Assembly: GCA_033032865.1 (NCBI GenBank)
Contig: JAWHQI010000013.1
Coordinates: forward strand, 8,680,001-8,744,000
Direction of reading: 5' to 3'
Source: Dactylorhiza incarnata
Taxonomy: Eukaryota > Streptophyta > Magnoliopsida > Asparagales > Orchidaceae
DNA length: 64,000 nucleotides
Under the pieces are notes generated by a model. That model did not search any database and had not been told where the DNA came from. It saw only the letters and a list, made by a program, of their open reading frames with translations. Shown here piece by piece: positions 57,986 to 64,000 of this stretch. The position numbers were made by a program, and so were the translations under genes. Positions within the stretch are counted from its first letter, which is position 1. Every line of letters begins with the position of its first letter.

Positions 57986-59573
57986 TGTTGGGAAAAACTC
58001 CTTTTGATTTAACTTAACAAATTAACTATAAGTGATTTTACTTCTTAGGATATATTACCCACATTGTATAGTAAGGGTAAATTGTTCATTAGATGTCTTA
58101 GGATGTCACACTCACCTTAGAGTGTCAAGGCCAAGTCAAGTCAATCACAAAATAAGTTAAGTTAAGACTTTTGTCGAATGAAAGTCGACACAAATTCGAC
58201 TTTATATCGACATAACTCTGACTACAAGTTGGAGCAACTTATTCAGTCTGTTGAAGTATAAGTCAAGTCGACACAATGTTGAAAGGAACTCGACGCAGAA
58301 GGTAGAGCTGGTCGAAGCCATCTCAGAAGTCGATGCAACTTCGACTACAATTTGTTGCAGAAAATAAAAGCTCAGGTCCAAGGCTTCAACTCGACGGATA
58401 CATCGATAAGGAATTGACGTCAAGTCAACATCTGAGTTCAGCTAAAGCTAAGAAGGAATTTGAAGCTATGTCGATAAGAACTCAGAGGTGCGTCGACATG
58501 AAGATTGATGAAATCGACGCAGCTTCGAATACATTCAAAAAAAGGAAGCTTCTTCAGCTGTCCTTTTGATACCTTTTCAGAAGAACCACCAGGCTAGAGA
58601 CTGTTCTCAAACGACTCTTTATTGCCAAGAAAGGTATGGAGCATTCCAGGATAGAGCAAATCATTTTTGGAAAGTCTTCAAAATGGATTGACGGGTCGAG
58701 AACAAATGAAGAATGGAAATTAGGAGAATTCCTTTCTAGGACAGCCTAAAAGAAGAAAGGATTTTGAAATCCCAATCATACAGAATAAGTAGGCAAAAAG
58801 GGAAGAAGAAGAAAATAGAGTTATTAGATTATTCTATCTGTCAAATAGGGTCTTCATCTTCTTTCTCCAAAAACCCTAAAAGACAGATATATAGAAGTGC
58901 TCTCTCTGTAGAGGAATACACACAGATGCTTCTTCTTCATCATCATATAGAAGATGGATCACAAGAAGTACTGAGAGAAAAGGATCAAGAAAAATAACCT
59001 TTGCAAATCATCACTATCATAAGCAAGGGCTTATCATTTCAGATCCAGTGAAACAAAGATAGAAGCAGCATCAGAGCTTCTGAAGAATTCTAAGAACATA
59101 ATTCTTTTCTTCTCCCTATTATTTTCTTCTTACTATTTCCTGTAAAGAGTTTTATTAATCCCTCTTCCAAAGAATTCAGTGGTTCTAAGAGTCTCCTTAT
59201 TAAAAGACTCAGTGGTTCAAAATCTCCTTATCAAAAGATATGGATTGTTTCTAAGAGTCTCTTTATCAAAAGTCTCATGCACAGGTTGTGCAATCCTACC
59301 AAGGAGGTAGAAGAGAGGACTACCCACATATTGGGGAACCTCTATAAAATTTCTATGTCTTTGCTCTGTGATTTTCTTTGTTATCCCATTTACTTATTCT
59401 GTGTTTATTTCAGCAAACTTTATTTCATTTATTCTGCCTTTGGTTTTTGTTGATTGCATAATACCTTTGCCTTTTTGTTGTGTGTGCATAACAAAAATAT
59501 AATTTATTTTAAATCTTTAATCACCCCCCCCCTTCCCTCTAGATAACTCTCAGAGGCACACTGTGCACTTTCA
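57986..59573 (+). repeat. SIRE-type LTR of element D (1588 bp), flanked by polypurine tract and primer site
   Basis: TGTTGGGAAAAACTCC...CTGTGCACTTTCA. It is related to the LTRs of element G (shared start, end and TCTTTTGATAAGGAGACTCT-type block, GTCGA array at 58165-58530). It has a polypurine tract on its left and ATTGGTATCAGAGG on its right, so it is internal to the larger element. The matching LTR expected before gag is absent. Confidence 0.88.
58165..58530 (+). repeat. GTCGA dyad array in U3 of the element D SIRE LTR
   Basis: TGTCGAATGAAAGTCGACAC, AGTCGATGCAACTTCGAC and about ten more GTCGA/TCGAC words. It lies upstream of a TATATAG word near 58890. Confidence 0.82.
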
Positions 59574-59776
59574 ATTGGTATCAGAGGAGGTTGCGGGTTC
59601 GAGGCTGGGGGGGCGCTGATTAAATCCTGAAATTTCTCTAACTATTTGGGTCCCGGCAGGTCAGGCGACCACGGCCATGTGAAAAACCACCTCTGAGCCA
59701 TGTGGTGCGCCACCTCTAAGACATGTGGAGCACCTCTGAGCTGGCGGGTCGTGCTGGACGCTAGGGGGTGGGGGAT
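59574..59776 (+). other. TRIM-like interior: primer site, 170 bp, polypurine tract
   Basis: ATTGGTATCAGAGGAGG is followed by GGTTGCGGGTTCGAGGCTGG, a repeated CACCTCTGAGC/CATGTGG segment, and the tract CTAGGGGGTGGGGGAT before the second short LTR. No ORF. Length and structure fit a TRIM. Confidence 0.82.
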
Positions 59777-59896
59777 TGTTGGGTCCAGCGTTCCTTCAGT
59801 TGACCCATAGCGCCTTTCCTACTTCCTTAAAAGAAAAAGTAGCACCCTTCCCATAATTCTGGGCTTTTGGTACAGTTTGTTGCGCTTGATCCTACA
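59777..59896 (+). repeat. Right 120-bp TRIM-like LTR of element D
   Basis: TGTTGGGTCCAGCG...GCTTGATCCTACA; followed by the AATAG target duplication. Confidence 0.93.
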
Positions 59897-59901
59897 AATA
59901 G

Positions 59902-60614
59902 CCACCTCCAAAAATCTGCAAGATGCATTTCAAGAGGTCACCAATTTCATGGGTGCAGACAGAGAGCAAATAGTTGGCAGAATGGACTTTAATTCTCAAG
60001 TACTAGAGGGTCATCTTCTCCAAATAAGAAACAATCTAAATGGGGCTGAACAGAATCTACATGAAAGGATTAATATGGTGCAAGTGCCACTGGTTGATCA
60101 TATTGTTGATGAAGTCCTAAAGGGGTAAAAGGCTGTGATCAATGCCAACTACCATCAAGCAATGTGGACTGTCAATCAAGTTAAGCAAGCCATGCAAAAG
60201 CCACCCTCTGTGGTTGAAATCAAAGAACCATCAGAGAGCACTGTTTCAGAAGGTGATGATGTTGAAGCTGGAGAGTCCTTAACATCCAGGAAGAGGAAAA
60301 GATTCGAAAATAGAGGCTACAGGTCAAGAAGTCAAAGGGAAGTTGAGCAAGATCCCCAATTCAGCAGATGGAGCACAACCTCAAGAAATATAATCTCTGA
60401 ATCTTGGATTGAGTTTGGATATCCTAAGGATGGATCAGAAAGAGTATATTATTCTTCTGATTGGCAACTTCATTTGAGTCAGGAGGAGCAAAGAAGAAAT
60501 AACACATTGGCTTTCCCTCATGGTCCTCCTCCTTCTCCTAAGAAGATTCCTAAGCCAAAAAGTTTTTATGAAAGCCAGAGGAGAAAAGGAAAGGGCAGTG
60601 CAAGCAGAAGCTAG
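59902..60614 (+). pseudogene. Element F third ORF, part 3 (C-terminus)
   Basis: It continues in frame from 40585: ATSKNLQDAFQEVTNFMGAD, helical and probably coiled-coil, one stop at 60126, then open from 60135 to 60614. The C-terminal part is basic and Ser/Pro-rich (SRKRKRFENRGYRSRSQRE, PPPSPKKIPKPKS). It is followed by ~190 bp and a polypurine tract plus LTR, the position of a SIRE third ORF. Confidence 0.7.
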
Positions 60615-60802
60615 AAGAATCAACTATAAGAAGGATTGTCTTAGAACTGACTAGGGAAAATGACATTATAAATTCTGTTTAAGATTTCATCAATTATTTA
60701 TACTAATTTGGCGGTTGAATTCTTCTGTGTCTTAATTATCTTTAAGTTTGATCCATCTAGTTATTTGGCATTTATCATTGAGGTGAGTTATGACTTCTTC
60801 AA

Positions 60803-60814
60803 ATATGGGGAGAT
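60803..60814 (+). promoter_or_regulatory. Polypurine tract of element F
   Basis: ATATGGGGAGAT before TGTTGGGAACAG. Confidence 0.75.
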
Positions 60815-60964
60815 TGTTGGGAACAGTGTCTAATAATGTTCCTAATTTGATGAAGTGCTCTGGTCAATGATAAAAGCACTATGTATTTGATGTTCATTTG
60901 ATGTGACATGAGCAGGTTAGGACATCATACATTATATGGATAATATCTTAAGATCAAGAAAAAA

Positions 60965-61300
60965 CGTCTAAGGCATATATCGTCGTGTCAAAAAAGTACA
61001 CACGACATTATTGTCGAAATCATTCACAGTAAATAGCAAAAGAAATCAGTCAAGAATCGTTGTGATAATAAGTATAACACGACGATATCGTTCTGTCAAC
61101 AAAGTACATGCAACGATATCATGCTGAGAAAAAGAAGAAATAACTAAGCCAAGATATTGTCATGACAATAAGTATAATATGACGATATCTTTGTGTCAAC
61201 AAAGTACACATGAAGATATCGTTGTGAAGACTCAATAAGGGCTAGCTAAGACAAGTATCGTCGTAAAGGAGCTATATCATTGTAAAGGCTATTAGATATC
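60965..61300 (+). repeat. ATCGTCGTGT...ACACGACGAT dyad array in U3 of LTR F
   Basis: Repeated ATATCGTTCTGTCAACAAAG and GTACACACGAC-type blocks, about 60-70 bp apart; the ideal dyad is TCGTGT-N9-ACACGA. Upstream of the TATA box. Confidence 0.8.
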
Positions 61301-61581
61301 GCAGAGACAGAGGATGCAGATGAGATGGTCTTTCATATCATCGAGATATCTATTCAAGGGGAAGACCTTAGAATCCATGAAGAGTTTTCTAAGTTGGATA
61401 GCTGAGATAGCAAGTTCTGTCATCGAGATTGTATTCATATCATCGAGACTGACCAAGATTTTTTGAAATGTATTGTCTGAATTTAATTTCGTCATCTAAG
61501 GGTCCAATCTGTGGATGCTGTTTAGGAATGGGCTTCTGACATTAATGATTCCTCGGAATAGGCCATTAGATATTCCTGTCA

Positions 61582-61589
61582 TATAAAAG
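61582..61589 (+). promoter_or_regulatory. TATA box of LTR F
   Basis: TCATATAAAAGGATAA context, about 770 bp into the LTR. Confidence 0.65.
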
Positions 61590-62346
61590 GATAATCCGTT
61601 TGCCCTAATTTATAGTAGAGAACAAAGAACACAAAAAGAGAAAGAATCAATCGAACAGTGTAACAGCTTTCAGAAGAAGGAACATTCTCAAGAACATTGC
61701 TCTCAGTTATCCAAGGCTAGTCCAGGCATCATCGACTGATAAGCTTATTCCAAATTGAAGAAGAGGATTAACGAGAACCATCTATGCATCAGTGAATACT
61801 TCTTCAATATTTTCTCTTCAGATCCAGAGGCCATATGATTCAGTCCAAAGAAGACACTTCAGGATATTTCTATTCTCTATTATGTGAAGTGTTCTTCAAT
61901 TGCGTAAACAAAATACTTTTTCTGTAGGACTCCTTAAGTCTCAGTTGTAGGGTTCTGTGACAACCTGAGGTTGGATATTCTTTAGATCTGAGTTGTAGGG
62001 CCTGGAGTGACTGAGCTGTAGGGTTCCTAGAACCTGAGGTAGGATCCTAGAAGGATCTGAGTTGTAGGGCCTGGTGTGCCTGAGCATTTAGATTTGTGGA
62101 GGAGATCTGAGTTTTTTGGTGGAGATTGCTAACTCTAGCACACTACTAGATAGCCGCGGAGGGACAATGAAGTACTCAAGACACATCGACTTGGGGAACC
62201 ACTATAAATTTGGTGTCTTTGTGTGTTGTGTTTTATGCTTGTAATCTGCACTGTGATTTATTTTATTTGCTCTTTTACTTAAAATTTCAAAACTGTCACA
62301 GCACCTATTCCCCCTCCCCCTCTAGGTGATAGTTCTATATATAACA

Positions 62347-63662
62347 ATTATCAACAACTGTCTTAGAATTTTCCAGGTCCTCTTGAACAGCCAACCTAGT
62401 GAGGGTTTCTTCCTTAACCCCTAGAGCAGGGAGCTCATTATGAGACTCCCCCTCAACAACATATATTCCTCCAATACATATATTCCTTCAATACTTTACA
62501 CCGGATCACGCAAAGTAAAACAAAATATATCTCATGCTTATGAGATCCCCCAAGCAATACTTTGCTCCCTGATAAGTCTTAATGAGCATTATGTGGGTGA
62601 AGCACCTTGGTAGTTGTACTCTTTTATGTGCTTTGAAATATTATTATAGAATTGATGTGTGGAAGTAATTCTAAGACTATATTCTTCATATTATTTTACT
62701 ACTCCATTACATATGTCATGTGTTTTAATTATATCACTTGTATACTCTTTTCAAAACACTATGTGCACACATCATTATCTTTCATAAATCTTTTACTCAT
62801 GAGAATATGATCCTAATGCATATCAACATAATTCTCTGAAATTTTTAAGTAAAAGCACTAGATTGCAATGCATGATCTCTACAATGTTTTATTTACATGA
62901 AATACGAATTAGTTACATTATAGCTATTATCTCTTTGAATATGTCAAATCATGATTGCCTTTAGTTGTTGAAAAATTTTCAAGGTTAATGCTCCTTACAT
63001 GTGAAACTTGTAGAAAATTTGTTTGCATTATTTTTTTTAACTCAAACCACATTTTCTACAAATTAAAATGATTATCATGGTTACTTTGTCTTCCGCACTT
63101 TTGATTTGATCATGTATTTTTACCATGTTTTATCATGCTTATTTCAAGTCTTAATTTTGAGGTCTTTTCATCACTTGTGTTTCAAAACTCTTTTTCATTT
63201 TTTTCAACTAGTGGTAGACTTGTTTGGTAAAATACAAGGGATTTTGTTACTTACACGCTTATTATATGTTTTCCACTGCATTAGTCTCTCTAAGCTCGAT
63301 CATGACTTCCTCTATTTACAATTAAAACTCTTAACCCTCTATTGGTAGCCCCAACTTTCACCTCCTTGCCTTATTCTAGTCTTGTTTTGTTTCACTCCAC
63401 CCAATTTTGCTAATTACAAAAGAGGGAGATTAAAATGATAGATCTTACAGATTAAGGAGTCAGATTCACTAGATTAAGGGGGGGGGTAAATCTATTCCAT
63501 GGGAGTATAAACTAAGGGAGAGATTTTAAATAGAGAGAGCATATATCTCTAAATAACTATATTTCTCATAAAATCTCTAAGTAGCATAGTGTCATATCTC
63601 TTTATAAAAACACATTATTTACCTTTTGAAATATGATTTATCTTAATTGATTTGTTATTATC
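62347..63662. other. Non-coding DNA before a SIRE-type LTR; small possible copia linker fragment
   Basis: 62350-62460 has an open minus-strand stretch of copia-linker style (acidic, no domain). The rest is AT-rich. From about 63420 (AAAGAGGGAGATTAAAATG) it resembles the 3' untranslated part of a SIRE-type element. The 80-aa frame at 63106-63348 has no known domain. Confidence 0.35.
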
Positions 63663-63675
63663 AAAAGGGGGATAT
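63663..63675 (+). promoter_or_regulatory. Polypurine tract of a further SIRE-type element
   Basis: AAAAGGGGGATAT before TGTTGGAACACAG, after a TTGTTATTATCA context typical of SIRE-type 3' ends. Confidence 0.7.
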
Positions 63676-64000
63676 TGTTGGAACACAGTTTCCATATCCC
63701 TTTGGTTTGAGAATAACAAATCCTACTTGTATTTGATCTAGTTTACCATTGTGTTTTTAGTATGCATGATTGAACAAAGATGACACTAGGATGTTATGTG
63801 TTGGTCTGAAGTAGCTCAATGTGCTGAAAGAAAAGGATGAGGTCTAACTCCAGGCGTTAGAGCCTACACTAGCATTGACCCTCAATCTCACCAAGTATAA
63901 AAATGGTGTGGAGGGAAGCTTCCATGATTGAAGGTACATTGTGGGAATGATTTGGTCTAACGCAAGCGTTAGCCTTAACGTCAGCATTAGGGTTGCCTAA
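63676..64000 (+). repeat. 3' LTR start of a further SIRE-type element (runs off window)
   Basis: TGTTGGAACACAG start. TATAAAAA at 63896-63903. Dyads CTAACTCCAGGCGTTAG, CTAACGCAAGCGTTAG and TTAACGTCAGCATTAG lie at 63845-63990. The right end is outside the window. Confidence 0.7.

Larger units (their letters stand above)
40591..59896 (+). mobile_element. Chimeric element D: SIRE-type copia body inside a TRIM-like short-LTR element; target duplication AATAG
   Basis: Order on the plus strand: 120-bp LTR (40591-40710), primer site, SIRE gag-pol-ORF3, polypurine tract, 1588-bp SIRE LTR (57986-59573), a second primer site, 203 bp of other DNA with its own polypurine tract, then a second 120-bp LTR (59777-59896). 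AATAG flanks the whole at 40586-40590 and 59897-59901. Removing the SIRE part leaves a ~443-bp TRIM-like element. It is interrupted by a solo LTR and by chromovirus C; without them it is about 9.7 kb. Confidence 0.85.
60815..62346 (+). repeat. 3' LTR of element F (about 1532 bp)
   Basis: Starts TGTTGGGAACAGTG after the polypurine tract; the end is placed at CTATATATAACA (62346) by comparison with the CCCTCTAG-rich ends of the other SIRE LTRs. TATAAAAG at 61582-61589. No partner LTR is found in the window. Confidence 0.75.

Noticed and set aside
1..64000. Host genes, tRNA, rRNA, riboswitches, bacterial operons
   Set aside because: None recognised on either strand; all coding signals belong to retrotransposon gag, pol or third ORFs.

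Overview
The window looks like gene-poor heterochromatin of a flowering plant, probably a eudicot. It is built almost entirely from nested LTR retrotransposons. I recognise no host gene, tRNA, rRNA or CRISPR array. The plant origin rests on the element types: Ty3/gypsy chromoviruses with chromodomain-like integrase tails, an Athila lineage with the TTTTTGGCGCCGTTGCCGGG primer site, a Tat-like gag, SIRE-type Ty1/copia elements with a third ORF after pol, and a miniature TRIM-like element.

Layout. (1) <1-8742: chromovirus A (minus), 2.54-kb LTRs, broken gag-pol. It sits in the LTR of chromovirus B (8743-9853), which sits in the 5' LTR of a pol-less Tat-like element (9854-17554, plus). (2) Athila-type solo LTRs with perfect 5-bp target duplications lie at 10977-12640, 18156-19668 and 43757-44908. 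An internally deleted Athila with gag and protease lies at 25868-29126. (3) 19.7-25.9 kb is low-complexity and mixed repeat DNA: a 700-bp CA-rich block, a copia-like solo LTR at 22344-22827, minisatellites and a CACTA-like end. (4) 29.1-62.3 kb is a nest. The oldest recognisable unit is SIRE-type element F (plus). Its third ORF is cut into three pieces by element G (29868-40155, minus) and chimeric element D (40591-59896, plus). D is itself split by a solo LTR and by chromovirus C (45586-54038, minus). (5) A further SIRE-type 3' LTR starts at 63676 and leaves the window.

Nesting order, inferred from target duplications and reading-frame continuity: F received G and D; D received the solo LTR and C; the Tat element received B and a solo LTR; B received A. 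Every pol I can read carries stops, frameshifts or lost catalytic residues. Mobility would therefore need proteins supplied in trans.

The most unusual signals are these. Nearly every LTR family carries its own array of short, mostly CpG-containing inverted repeats. Part of such an array (GAGTTCTGT next to a palindrome) is shared between unrelated families. The SIRE-type elements repeat their dyad at three matching places (gag C-terminus, pol-ORF3 gap, U3). Element D looks like a SIRE element recombined into a TRIM at the primer binding site. The chromovirus A leader holds three hairpins with a constant loop and covarying stems.
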